DNA of 64,000 nt from Curtobacterium sp. VKM Ac-1395 (lineage in GTDB: Bacteria > Actinomycetota > Actinomycetes > Actinomycetales > Microbacteriaceae). The notes under the pieces were generated by a model. It did no database searches and was not told where the DNA came from. It worked only from the letters and a program-made list of their open reading frames with translations. A program made the position numbers and the translations under genes. Below are positions 41,251 through 49,931 of the stretch, piece after piece. Location: positions 479,278-543,277 of the forward strand of contig NZ_JADKRX010000003.1 of NCBI RefSeq assembly GCF_015350975.1, given 5' to 3'. How positions within the stretch are numbered: position 1 is the first letter of the stretch; every line of letters starts with the position of its first letter.

Positions 41251-43404
41251 ATGTCAACCGCCACCGCACCGGTCCAGGTGCACCGCGGACGTCACGGCGC
41301 CTCCGCAGCCGGCACGCCCGGCTCCGGGCAGCCGCTCATGACGCACCGCCAGATCCTGCTCGTCATCTACGGCCTGATGGCCGGCATGTTCCTGTCCTCG
41401 CTCGGGCAGACCGTGTTCGGCACCGCCATCCGCACCATCGGTGACGACCTGCACGGGCTCGACCAGCAGGCGTGGGTCACGACGGCGTACCTGATCACGT
41501 CGACCATCGCGACGCCGATCTACGGCAAGCTCTCCGACATCTTCGGCCGCCGCCCGCTCTACATCTTCGGCATCGTGGTCTTCATCCTCGGCGCCGTGCT
41601 GTCGTCGATGTCCACGTCGATGCTCATGCTCGCCGGCTTCCGCGCCGTGCAGGGCATCGGCGCCGGCGCGCTGATGTCGCTGCCGCTCGCGATCATGGGC
41701 GACATCCTCGCGCCGCGTGAGCGCGCCAAGTACCAGGGCTACTTCCTGGCCGTCTTCGGCATCTCGAGCGTCATCGGCCCGCTCATCGGCGGCCTGCTCG
41801 CCGGCACGAGCGAGATCCTCTTCATCACCGGCTGGCGCTGGGTGCTCCTGATCAACGTGCCGATCGGCATCGCCGCGCTCCTCATGGTCATCGTGTTCCT
41901 GCACCTGCCGAAGGTGCACGACGCGAGCGCCAAGCCGCGCGTCGACTGGTGGGGTGCGACCGCCGTCATCGTCACGCTCGTGCCGCTGCTGCTCGTCGCC
42001 GAGCAGGGCCGCATCTGGGGCTGGGGTTCCGCTGCCGCCATCGCCTGCTACGTGATCGGCGTCGTCGGCCTGGTCGCCCTGCTCGTCATCGAGTCGAAGA
42101 TGGGCGACGCGGCGATCATCCCGCTGAAGCTCTTCCGTTCGGGCACGTTCTCGATGGCCACGGTCATCGGGTTCCTGGTCGGGTTCGCGATGTTCGGCGC
42201 GATGCTCACCATCCCGCTGTACCTGCAGATCGTCGTCGGGCTCAGCCCCACCGAGTCCGGCTTCGCCACGCTGCCCCTGGTCGGTGGCCTGATGATCGCG
42301 TCCATCACGTCCGGGCAGATCGTCGCCCGGGTGGGCCGCTACCGCGTCTTCCCGGTCATCGGCACGGCCCTGGTCTCGATGGGCTACGTCGTCCTGACGT
42401 TCATGTCCATCGACAAGCCGCTCTGGTTCCTGATGATCGGCATGTTCCTCATCGGGCTCGGCCTCGGATCCGTGATGCAGTCGCTGACCCTGGCCTCGCA
42501 GGGCTCCGTCGAGGCGAAGGACATGGGCGTCGCGACCAGCTCGGCGACCTTCTTCCGCCAGATCGGCGGCACGCTCGGCACCGCCGTGCTGCTCTCGATC
42601 CTGTTCTCGGTGATGCCGGCGAACATCCTCAGCGCCACCGCGGACAAGGGCAACCTGACCGGTGGTCTCGATGCCGCCCTCAACCCGGCCGTCGCCTCCG
42701 CCCCGCGGAACGCCGGCGTGATGGACCAGATCTGGGACCCGATCGTCACCCCGCTGCGCCAGCAGGTGGAGTCCGGCCTCGCCGACGGCACCGCCGCCGC
42801 GAAGCAGGCAGCCGACCAGGCAGTCACCCAGCAGGTCACCGCCGCCGTGCAGCAGCAGGTCGCCGCGGGTGCCGTGCCCGCAGCCGCTGCAGCCGAGGTC
42901 ATCGACCAGCAGGTCGCCGCCGCGCAGCCCGCCGCCGAGGACGCCGCGCTCGAGCAGGCCGCCGACCAGGCGCACGCCACGGTCGAGAACGGCGCCCTGG
43001 CCGTCGACTGGTCCGACCCCGACCAGCGCGCGTACTACGTCGAGCAGGCCGTGCCGTCGATCGTCAAGGAGCTCAACGGCTCCGCGAAGGGCGACTCGGG
43101 CGCGTCGAGCACGAACGACACCTCGTTCCTCACCGGTGCCGACACGGCGCTGACGCGGCCGTTCATGGCTGGCTTCAACGCCTCGTCCGTGGCGATCTAC
43201 TGGGTCGGCCTCGGGGTCATCCTGCTGGCGTTCGTCCTGACCTGGTTCTTCAAGGTCCCGCCGCTGCGACAGCGCTCGGCCCTGCAGGAACGCGCCGACA
43301 TCTCCGCCGAGGCCGAACTCGAGGCCGACGCCGGTCTCGCCGCGGCCGAGGCCGGGTCCTTCACCGGTCCGATGACCGGCTCCACCCCGACCACCCGTCG
43401 GTGA
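41251..43404 (+). CDS. DHA2-family (14-span) drug:H+ antiporter with long extracellular loop
   Basis: A 717-residue MFS exporter. Fourteen spans are expected; motif A (GKLSDIFGRRP) is at about residues 92-102 and the DHA2 motif C region (GPLIGG) at about 176. The usual last-loop segment is replaced by a hydrophilic stretch of about 180 residues (458-640) that is very rich in Ala and Gln and probably helical (AVTQQVTAAVQQQVAAG). The final span follows at about 645-665, then an acidic tail. AAGGA precedes ATG 41251. It is divergent from MarR and followed by TetR; both may control it. Export of a toxic compound is likely; the substrate is unknown. Confidence 0.9.
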   Translation: MSTATAPVQVHRGRHGASAAGTPGSGQPLMTHRQILLVIYGLMAGMFLSSLGQTVFGTAIRTIGDDLHGLDQQAWVTTAYLITSTIATPIYGKLSDIFGRRPLYIFGIVVFILGAVLSSMSTSMLMLAGFRAVQGIGAGALMSLPLAIMGDILAPRERAKYQGYFLAVFGISSVIGPLIGGLLAGTSEILFITGWRWVLLINVPIGIAALLMVIVFLHLPKVHDASAKPRVDWWGATAVIVTLVPLLLVAEQGRIWGWGSAAAIACYVIGVVGLVALLVIESKMGDAAIIPLKLFRSGTFSMATVIGFLVGFAMFGAMLTIPLYLQIVVGLSPTESGFATLPLVGGLMIASITSGQIVARVGRYRVFPVIGTALVSMGYVVLTFMSIDKPLWFLMIGMFLIGLGLGSVMQSLTLASQGSVEAKDMGVATSSATFFRQIGGTLGTAVLLSILFSVMPANILSATADKGNLTGGLDAALNPAVASAPRNAGVMDQIWDPIVTPLRQQVESGLADGTAAAKQAADQAVTQQVTAAVQQQVAAGAVPAAAAAEVIDQQVAAAQPAAEDAALEQAADQAHATVENGALAVDWSDPDQRAYYVEQAVPSIVKELNGSAKGDSGASSTNDTSFLTGADTALTRPFMAGFNASSVAIYWVGLGVILLAFVLTWFFKVPPLRQRSALQERADISAEAELEADAGLAAAEAGSFTGPMTGSTPTTRR

Positions 43405-43410
43405 CCGACC

Positions 43411-43448
43411 GGGTCCTGCGCCGTGTTCCCCTTCCCGGCGCAGGACCC
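43411..43448 (+). terminator. Hairpin between exporter and TetR genes
   Basis: Arms of 13 bases (GGGTCCTGCGCCG and its complement) around a 12-base loop lie between the exporter stop and the TetR start. It could be a terminator or an attenuator that lowers TetR expression relative to the exporter. Confidence 0.55.
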
Positions 43449-43467
43449 TTCCACCAGGGACGAGAAC

Positions 43468-44058
43468 GTGACCCCCACCGCACTGCCCACCGGCGCGGAG
43501 CCCTGCGCCTCCCTCCGCGAGCGGAAGAAGCAGCAGACCCGCCAGGCCATCCACGACGCCGCACTCCGGCTCGTCGGTGAGCAGGGCCTCGGCGGGGTCA
43601 CCGTCGAGCAGATCTGCGCCGAGGCGGACGTCTCCCCGCGGACCTTCTTCAACTACTTCCCGTCCAAGGCGGACGCGGCGCTCGGCTTCCCACCGAACTC
43701 CGTGCCCCCGGCCGTCCGGGCGCGGTTCCTCGCCTCGGACGGCCCCCTGGTGCCCGACCTGTGCGACCTCGTCGGGCACACCGTGGCCCTCCCCCAGGAC
43801 CGGCACCGCGCCCGTGACCTCGTCGAACGGCACCCCGAGGTGATGCCGACGATGCTCGACTGGATGGCCGCCGTCCGCGCCGCCGTCATCGAGGTGGCGG
43901 CCGAGCGCACCGACCGGCAGACCGCCAGGACCGCCGTCACCCTCGTGATGGCCGCGCTCATCGAGCTGGCGCAGCGCACCACGGTCGCGGACAGCGACGA
44001 GCTCGCCGCGACGCTGCGCGTCGTCGTCACCGAGATGGGCGCGATGACCCGCGTCTGA
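43468..44058 (+). CDS. TetR-family regulator
   Basis: A 196-residue TetR protein. I prefer GTG 43468 over the GTG at 43423, because the latter lies inside the hairpin, whereas AGGGA is 9 bases upstream of 43468. The helix-turn-helix (VTVEQICAEADVSPRTFFNY, about residues 45-64) is followed by the typical FPSKADA. It is 63 bases downstream of the exporter gene on the same strand, suggesting that it senses the exported compound or a related one. Its stop codon overlaps the start of a terminator-like hairpin. Confidence 0.86.
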   Translation: MTPTALPTGAEPCASLRERKKQQTRQAIHDAALRLVGEQGLGGVTVEQICAEADVSPRTFFNYFPSKADAALGFPPNSVPPAVRARFLASDGPLVPDLCDLVGHTVALPQDRHRARDLVERHPEVMPTMLDWMAAVRAAVIEVAAERTDRQTARTAVTLVMAALIELAQRTTVADSDELAATLRVVVTEMGAMTRV

Positions 44059-44104
44059 CGGCCTGGAGGCTCCCCACCAGCTGGTGGGGAGCCTCCAGTC
44101 CGTC
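44057..44104. terminator. Terminator-like hairpin (ACGGGAGGC family, copy 5)
   Basis: A 48-base near-palindrome whose inner 17-base arms (GGAGGCTCCCCACCAGC) match copy 4 exactly. It begins within the TetR stop codon, so it must serve that gene. Confidence 0.75.
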
Positions 44105-44122
44105 ATCGATGCGAGCAGCGAG

Positions 44123-44172
44123 CGGAATCGCGCGCCGACGGTCGGAAGTTCCGACCCCCGACGCGCGATCCG
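44123..44172. repeat. ATCGCGCG palindrome, copy 2
   Basis: A 50-base element with outer arms CGGAATCGCGCG and CGCGCGATCCG and an inner GGTCGGAA/TTCCGACC stem. It is 47 of 50 bases identical to the copy at 47332. It lies 18 bases after the hairpin at 44057. Confidence 0.8.
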
Positions 44173-44238
44173 ACCTGCCACGCGCGGATCGACCCGCGAC
44201 GCGCAGTCCGGCCGCCCTTCCGCGGCTACGGTGACCAT

Positions 44239-45639
44239 GTGCCCCGAGCAGCGCCGACGACCGACCCCAGCGCCTCCGACGACGGCGGCCTGCTCGTCGT
44301 CGCTCCCGACGCCCGCCCTCGCTCGGCGCGCACCACGCCGTGGGGCCGCGTCCTCGTGGGCGTGGTCCTCGTCGCCCTGCTCGGCGGCGCCGCGGTGGCC
44401 ACGGTCGGGACCCTCGTGTCGCAGCGCACCGCCGAACGCTTCGCGGTCGAGGACGCCACCGAGGACACCGCGGCCGTCGCCCGCTCCGTCGTCGAACCCG
44501 CGCTGCTCGACGCCATCGCCGACCACGACCCCGCCGAGCGCGCTGCAGCCGCGGACGAGCTCGCCCGTGCCGTCCGGGGTGTGACCGCGGCGAGCGCCGC
44601 CGTCCGCGTGAAGCTCTGGGCACCGGACGGCACCGTGCTCTGGTCGGACGAACCCCGGCTTGTCGGGCAGCGGTTCGCCCTGTCGGAGGAGGACCTCGAA
44701 GCGCTCGAGACCGACCGGTCCGACGCCGAGGTGTCCGACCTGACGGAGCCGGAGAACCGCTACGAACGCGGTCAGGGGCGGTTGCTCGAGGCGTACCAGG
44801 CGGTGCACACCCCGTCGGGCGCACCGCTGCTGCTCGAGGTCTACTACCCGTACGACGCGGTGCTGGCCAGCGCTGCCTCGCTCCGGTCGGCGTTCGCGAC
44901 GCTCGCATTCGGGACGGTGGCGGTCGCCGTGGCCCTGCTCCTGCCCGTCGTGCTGTGGCTGCTGCTCCGGCTGCGGGCAGGTCAGCGGGAGCGGGAGCGG
45001 CTGCTCGTGCGGGCGCTCGACGCGGAGACCGCCGAGCGTCGTCGTCTGGCGGCGGACCTGCACGACGGGCCGGTGCAGGACATCGCAGGGCTCGCCCTGT
45101 CCCTCGGCGCCGCGGCCCGCACCACGACCGGCCCCGGGTCGGCCGTGCTCGACGAGTCCGCCACGACACTGCGGGCGGCCGTGTCGACGCTGCGGTCGTC
45201 GATGTCGGCGATCCAGCCACCGGTGCCCGACCGCGCGGGGCTCGTCGCGGCACTCGACGACGCCACGGCCCGGGGTCGTGCGGCCGGTGTGCGGACGGTC
45301 GTGACGGTGCCGGCGACGATCGACGCCTCCCCCTCCGCACTGCTCGCGACGGTGCGGTTCGTCCGCGAGTCGGTCGCGAACACGGTCCGGCACGCAGGGG
45401 CATCGACGGTCGAGGTCGTCGTCCGTCGAAGCCTCGAGGACCTCGTCGTCGTGGTCGTCGACGACGGTGTCGGGTTCGACGCGGACACCGTCCTGTCGAC
45501 ACGGCGGAGCGGCCACCTCGGCACGACGCTGCTGCGCCAGATCGCGGAGGACGCCGGTGGTGCCCTCCGTCTCCGCACCACGCCGGACACCGGCACGCGG
45601 TGGGAGCTGTCGATCCCGGCTGGAGGGAGCACATGGTGA
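44239..45639 (+). CDS. NarL-type sensor histidine kinase
   Basis: A 466-residue membrane kinase. One span at about residues 36-58 and a second at about 218-243 enclose an extracytoplasmic domain of about 160 residues. The HisKA_3 phosphoacceptor is His275 in LAADLHDGPVQD, and the ATPase domain has the N-box (ESVANTVRHAG) and the G-box (VDDGVGFD). GTG 44239 starts the gene. The response-regulator gene starts inside its 3' end with a 7-base overlap, so the two form a two-component pair. The signal is unknown. Confidence 0.9.
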   Translation: MPRAAPTTDPSASDDGGLLVVAPDARPRSARTTPWGRVLVGVVLVALLGGAAVATVGTLVSQRTAERFAVEDATEDTAAVARSVVEPALLDAIADHDPAERAAAADELARAVRGVTAASAAVRVKLWAPDGTVLWSDEPRLVGQRFALSEEDLEALETDRSDAEVSDLTEPENRYERGQGRLLEAYQAVHTPSGAPLLLEVYYPYDAVLASAASLRSAFATLAFGTVAVAVALLLPVVLWLLLRLRAGQRERERLLVRALDAETAERRRLAADLHDGPVQDIAGLALSLGAAARTTTGPGSAVLDESATTLRAAVSTLRSSMSAIQPPVPDRAGLVAALDDATARGRAAGVRTVVTVPATIDASPSALLATVRFVRESVANTVRHAGASTVEVVVRRSLEDLVVVVVDDGVGFDADTVLSTRRSGHLGTTLLRQIAEDAGGALRLRTTPDTGTRWELSIPAGGSTW

Positions 45640-46262
45640 GGGTGCTGCTCGTCGACGACCACGCCCTGGTGCGGAACGGACTGCGTGCCGTGCTCGACAC
45701 GACCGACGACTGCGAGGTCGTCGGCGAAGCGGCCACCGGCGAGGACGCCGTCGAACTCGCTGCCGTGCTGCTGCCCGACGTCGTCGTGATGGACCTGTCG
45801 ATGCCCGGCGCGGGCGGGGCTGCGGCGACGCGGGCCCTGCGTGCGCGGGTACCCGCTGCCCGGGTGCTCGTGCTGACGACGTTCGCCGACGACGAGCGGG
45901 TCCGCGCTGCCCTGGTCGCCGGTGCCACCGGGTACCTGCTCAAGGACGCGGACCCGGACGACGTCGTGCGCGGGGTCCGGGCGACGGCGCGGGACGAGGC
46001 ACCGATCGATCCCCGCGTCGCCCACGGCCTGCTGCCCGCCGACCCGGCAGGTGCGAGTGCGTCGGAGTCGGCGCCCGCGATGCCCCCGCGGGAGCGCGAC
46101 GTGCTCGTCCGCCTGGCGCGTGGTCTCTCGAACCGGCAGATCGCCAGCGAACTCGGCATCGCCGAACGCACGGTGAAGGTCCACGTCGGCAGCGTCTTCC
46201 GGCGCATCGGCGTCGCGGACCGCACCAGCGCGGCGCTCTGGGCGCGGGACCACGGATGGTGA
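45633..46262 (+). CDS. NarL/FixJ-type response regulator
   Basis: A 209-residue regulator. The receiver domain has the acidic pair DD (residues 8-9), the phosphorylation site Asp54 in VVMDLSMPG and the conserved Lys near residue 104 (LLKDA). The C-terminal LuxR helix-turn-helix runs from about residue 147 (PPRERDVLVRLARGLSNRQI). It overlaps the kinase gene by 7 bases. The next gene, 96 bases downstream, encodes a secreted protein that may be one of its targets. Confidence 0.92.
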   Translation: MVRVLLVDDHALVRNGLRAVLDTTDDCEVVGEAATGEDAVELAAVLLPDVVVMDLSMPGAGGAAATRALRARVPAARVLVLTTFADDERVRAALVAGATGYLLKDADPDDVVRGVRATARDEAPIDPRVAHGLLPADPAGASASESAPAMPPRERDVLVRLARGLSNRQIASELGIAERTVKVHVGSVFRRIGVADRTSAALWARDHGW

Positions 46263-46358
46263 CGGGGTACTAGTACCAAGGTCCGATGGTGGTGCCGTGG
46301 TGGACCGGCGACGATCGTGCCGAGGGGTCGAACCGCCCCGCAGACCAGGAGGCACACC

Positions 46359-47261
46359 ATGGACCACACCCTCGAACCCCGCCGCACCGCGCACGGTCGC
46401 GCGGCCCGCGGTCGCACCGTCGGCCTGGCCGCCGCGATCGCCGCGGTCACCGTCGCGGCCGTCGCCCTCGTCGGGGTCGCCCCGGCACAGGCGTCCGGCA
46501 AGACCTCGACGGGCGGGGACTACGCCGTCACCGTGAACGGCACCACCACGAACCCCGCCGTCGGCAAGGACTTCAAGCTCCGGGACACCGCCGTCTCCGG
46601 CACGATCGCGGTGCGCGGCAAGCACAACGGCTTCGACATCCGGGTCGCCGACCTCGGCGTGTACGACTACACGCTGACGGGAGCCCCGGACACGCAGCGG
46701 ATGGTCACGAGGCCGACCGTGGTGTTCGCGTCGAAGGTGCCGTCGCTGACCGCCGCGCAGCTGTCCGGCACGCGGCTGTCGTCGCTCGAGGTCCGGGACG
46801 ACACCCTGGTCGCGATCTTCAGCACCGGCGCCGGCAAGTTCAAGATCCAGGCGAAGGACGGCGCCCAGGGCGGCGTCTTCCAGATGGAGACCGAGTTCGC
46901 CGGCCCCGTCACGTTCACGCACACGCTCGGCGCCGGGCTGTTCTACTTCACCAACCCGTACACGGGGAAGATCAACTTCGGTGACGGCACCCCGGCGGTG
47001 ACCTCGGGCAGCGGGGCGAACCAGATGCTCCTCGGCAAGGACAGCCCGCAGGTCGCCACGAAGACCTCGCAGACGGCCACCACCACGACGTGGACCGTCC
47101 AGCCCGGCGGTCGCCTCGGCGGCGTGCTCGGCGAGGACGCCGTCGAGCTGAGCGCCGGAGCGACCAACTGCACGAGCGACTGCCAGGCACAGAACCAGAT
47201 CCACGGGTCGCTCCCGGTGCCGCCGGACCCGGTGGACCCGACGCCGCTCGCGACGCGCTGA
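46359..47261 (+). CDS. Secreted beta-rich protein of unknown function
   Basis: A 300-residue exported protein. ATG 46359 has AGGAGG 7 bases upstream; an earlier in-frame start gives only a longer N-tail. The signal peptide runs to about residue 47 (basic start, Ala/Val core, AQA cleavage). The mature part is rich in short strands (YAVTVNGTTTNPAVG, TFTHTLGAGLFYFTNPYTGK) and has one pair of Cys near the C-terminus (NCTSDCQ), then a Pro-rich tail. It lacks a membrane anchor. I do not recognise the fold. It follows the two-component pair. Confidence 0.75.
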   Translation: MDHTLEPRRTAHGRAARGRTVGLAAAIAAVTVAAVALVGVAPAQASGKTSTGGDYAVTVNGTTTNPAVGKDFKLRDTAVSGTIAVRGKHNGFDIRVADLGVYDYTLTGAPDTQRMVTRPTVVFASKVPSLTAAQLSGTRLSSLEVRDDTLVAIFSTGAGKFKIQAKDGAQGGVFQMETEFAGPVTFTHTLGAGLFYFTNPYTGKINFGDGTPAVTSGSGANQMLLGKDSPQVATKTSQTATTTTWTVQPGGRLGGVLGEDAVELSAGATNCTSDCQAQNQIHGSLPVPPDPVDPTPLATR

Positions 47262-47269
47262 CCACCGGA

Positions 47270-47307
47270 CGGGAGGCTCGGTGCCAACCCGCACCGAGCC
47301 TCCCGTC
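47270..47307. terminator. Terminator-like hairpin (ACGGGAGGC family, copy 6)
   Basis: Arms ACGGGAGGCTCGGTGC and its complement with a 6-base loop start 8 bases after the stop of the secreted-protein gene. Confidence 0.8.
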
Positions 47308-47331
47308 TGTCGCGGTGCCAGCTGGGCGAGC

Positions 47332-47381
47332 GGAATCGCGCGTCGACGGTCGGAAGTTCCGACCCCCGACGCGCGATTCGA
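47332..47381. repeat. ATCGCGCG palindrome, copy 3
   Basis: A 50-base element, nearly the same as the copy at 44123, with outer arms CGGAATCGCGCGTCG and CGACGCGCGATTCG and inner GGTCGGAA/TTCCGACC. It lies between the hairpin at 47270 and the end of the polysaccharide operon. Confidence 0.8.
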
Positions 47382-47438
47382 CTGCCGACGCGCGGAAGGA
47401 CCTGCGACGCGGGGGACGACCACGCGGAAGGTCCCGCG

Positions 47439-49931
47439 TCAGCGGGGGATGACCGAGAACAGGAACTTGCGGCGGATCATCACCCAGACGAGCAGGATCA
47501 GCGCCGAGTGCACGGCGAAGCCGATCCAGCCGTTGCCCCAGTCGACACCCGGGATCGACGCGATCGCCAGCGCGAAGAACACCTGCCAGACGAACACGTA
47601 GAGGCTCGCCTGGCCGATCGGGATCCACAGCCAGCCGAGGACGGCGCTGATCGGCTTCCAGAACACGGTGAGCAGCGCGTAGGACACGATCGCGAAGAAC
47701 GCGATGTCGACCAGGCGCCCCCACTGCAGGTCGACGCGCTGGTACGCCGTGTTGTAGAGCTGGTCGTACATCGACGCCGGGAACGGCACAGGCGTGAACC
47801 CGACCTGCGCGGCCGCCCAGACGTAGACCAGGAACGCCGCGTAGCCGACGACCCCGACGCCGATGAGCACCTTCCCGAGGCGGCCGGTCAGCGCGCCGAC
47901 GACCTGCCGCCGGTAGTACCCGAGCACCAGACCGTGCGTGAAGACGATCTGCCAGGTGAGGAGCGGGAACACCGCCTCGAACTGGGAGTGCAGCGGCTGG
48001 AAGGACGGATTCAGGGCCTGGACCACGTACAGCGCCCAGCTGCCGGCGAGCACCGCCCACCAGAAGCCCCGGCGGATGACCCAGAGCAGCGGCGGGATGA
48101 ACAGGCTCAGCACCACGAACAGGCCCATGATGTTGAACGGCCACGGGCCCATCTCGAGCAGCAGGAACTGCCGGATCGCGTACCAGGGCGGCGGGTACGC
48201 CAGGAGCTGCATGGCGTTCGGGTAGAGGTCGTAGACGCGCCCCTCGGCCCCGACGCCTCCGGTGCCGGTCCCCCGGTCGGTGAAGGTCGTGATCGCGTCC
48301 GTGTCCAGGAAGGGCACGAAGCTCAGCACGAACACCACCGCGATCACCACGAGCGTGACGAGGTACTGCTTCCGCGCGCGCTTCCACGCACCGACCGCCG
48401 CCGCCCACTCGCCGAACCGCTTGATCGCGAGCGGGTACGTCATGCCGAGGACCATGCCGGACAGGAACACGAACATCTCCGCGCCCGTGATCGCCCCGAT
48501 CGCGTGCAGCGTGATGAACGAGTACGGGCCGCCGATCTCGATGTGGGTGATCACCACCGCGAGGATGATGAACCCGCGGAACAGGTCGAGGCGCAGGTCA
48601 CGCCCGGGCTTGCCGTCGTCCGGGTAGCGCCAGCTCGGCAGGAGCCGGCCGACGAGACCGCTGAGCAGGAACGCCAGGGCCAGGCCCACCGCGACCCAGA
48701 CGATCCAGGCCATCTGGTCGCCGCCGGTGTCGAGCTGCTGGTTCGTCGCGGCGGCGCCGTCCCGGTGCGTCACCTCCTCGGTGACGGGGCCGGTCACGAA
48801 CCGGTCGGTGGCGAGGAGGTCGCGGCGGAAGGACTCCGCCACACCGCGGTCGGCCGTGTCGCGCCAGTCGGCCAGGCGGTTGCCGGCCTCGGGCTCGCGC
48901 CGGTTCGTCTCGACGAAGGTCACCGCGCGGACGTACGGACGGTCCTGCACCGCCGCGAACACCTGGTTCCACCACCCCTGCTTCACCGGGAGCTCGTCGG
49001 CGCCGCGCAGTGCGTGGTCGTACAGGGCACCGGTGTCGAGCAGCATCGGACGGTCGTGGCCGACGGCGAAGCGTTCGGAGAATGTCTGCGGCTGCTGCCG
49101 GTCGTAGCCCCAGCGCTCGTCGAAGCGGGCCGCGACCTCGCCGGCGGTGGGGACCTCGTTCGTCATCAGCGCGACGCCGCGCCCGGCGGCCTGGGTCGCT
49201 GCGCCCTTGCCGAAGGAGAACATCGACAGCCCGACCCAGTCCACGGCGGTGTCGCCCGGCCAGTACGGCCCGTAGGGGTCGTCCGCGGCGGTGAGCGCGC
49301 CGTCGCCGTTCGTGTCGAGGCGTTCGACGTCGGTGGCCGACAGGTCGCGGAGCCGTCCGGCCGACTCCCCGAACGGGTAACCGGCACCGTACGACGGCGA
49401 CCAGACCATCGCCGCGTCGGACGACCCGGCGTGCACCGCCTCGGCGAGCCCCTGGAACGCCCGGACGTACTGCGTCGGCTGCTGACCCCACCGGACCCAC
49501 GTTCCGTTCATCTGCGGCGCGAACCGCACGAGCAGCTGCGTGCCGTACTGCCGGTGGATGCGCTCGAACAGGGTGTTCGTGCGCCGGGCGTCGGCGGTGG
49601 TCAGGGACCCGAGGGCGACCCCGGGCTCGAGCCCGACGACGAGGGTCGCGCCCTGCGCCGCGGCTGCGCGGGTCGAGCGCAGCAGCAGGCGTTCGGCGGT
49701 GCGGTCGAGCGGGTACTGGATCTCCACGCCGTAGGTGGACGGGGTGGCACCGAGCCGTCCCTCGTAGCCGTCGGGGGCGTCTGCGCCCCAGTCGAGGTCC
49801 GGGCCGAACCACGCCTTCCCGCTCGGCGGAGCGATCGGGCCCGTCGCCGCCTGCGCGGGTGCGACGCCACCGAGCAGCAGCGTGCCGGCGGTGACGATGA
49901 GGGCGATCAGGCGGACGAGGTGTCCCCTCAC
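47439..49931 (-). CDS. Secreted GH26-like domain fused to OpgC-type membrane acyltransferase
   Basis: An 830-residue fusion. A signal peptide (about 1-29) leads to a GH26-like barrel (about 38-375) outside the membrane. There the acid/base site reads APQMNGTW (Gln140 where GH26 has Glu) and the expected nucleophile reads LLDTG (Asp299), so both catalytic glutamates are gone. A calcium-loop-like DTNGDGALTAADD lies at 206-218. From about residue 405 there are ten or so spans of the OpgC/acyltransferase-3 type (VITHIEIGGPYSF, FLSGMVLG). GTG 49931 overlaps the ATPase-gene stop. It probably binds and acylates the glycan made by the upstream GT2; this is inference. Confidence 0.78.
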   Translation of the reverse strand: MRGHLVRLIALIVTAGTLLLGGVAPAQAATGPIAPPSGKAWFGPDLDWGADAPDGYEGRLGATPSTYGVEIQYPLDRTAERLLLRSTRAAAAQGATLVVGLEPGVALGSLTTADARRTNTLFERIHRQYGTQLLVRFAPQMNGTWVRWGQQPTQYVRAFQGLAEAVHAGSSDAAMVWSPSYGAGYPFGESAGRLRDLSATDVERLDTNGDGALTAADDPYGPYWPGDTAVDWVGLSMFSFGKGAATQAAGRGVALMTNEVPTAGEVAARFDERWGYDRQQPQTFSERFAVGHDRPMLLDTGALYDHALRGADELPVKQGWWNQVFAAVQDRPYVRAVTFVETNRREPEAGNRLADWRDTADRGVAESFRRDLLATDRFVTGPVTEEVTHRDGAAATNQQLDTGGDQMAWIVWVAVGLALAFLLSGLVGRLLPSWRYPDDGKPGRDLRLDLFRGFIILAVVITHIEIGGPYSFITLHAIGAITGAEMFVFLSGMVLGMTYPLAIKRFGEWAAAVGAWKRARKQYLVTLVVIAVVFVLSFVPFLDTDAITTFTDRGTGTGGVGAEGRVYDLYPNAMQLLAYPPPWYAIRQFLLLEMGPWPFNIMGLFVVLSLFIPPLLWVIRRGFWWAVLAGSWALYVVQALNPSFQPLHSQFEAVFPLLTWQIVFTHGLVLGYYRRQVVGALTGRLGKVLIGVGVVGYAAFLVYVWAAAQVGFTPVPFPASMYDQLYNTAYQRVDLQWGRLVDIAFFAIVSYALLTVFWKPISAVLGWLWIPIGQASLYVFVWQVFFALAIASIPGVDWGNGWIGFAVHSALILLVWVMIRRKFLFSVIPR

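Noticed and set aside
41254-45516. A 1420-codon open frame on the minus strand across the exporter, TetR and kinase genes
   Set aside because: It is antisense to three well-supported genes, is rich in Arg, Gly, His and Asp as expected from GC-rich shadow frames, and has no domain or ribosome binding site.
49290-49330. Dockerin domain suggested by DTNGDGALTAADD
   Set aside because: Only one calcium-loop-like segment is present, inside the GH26-like barrel; a dockerin needs two with helices, so it is a single binding loop at most.
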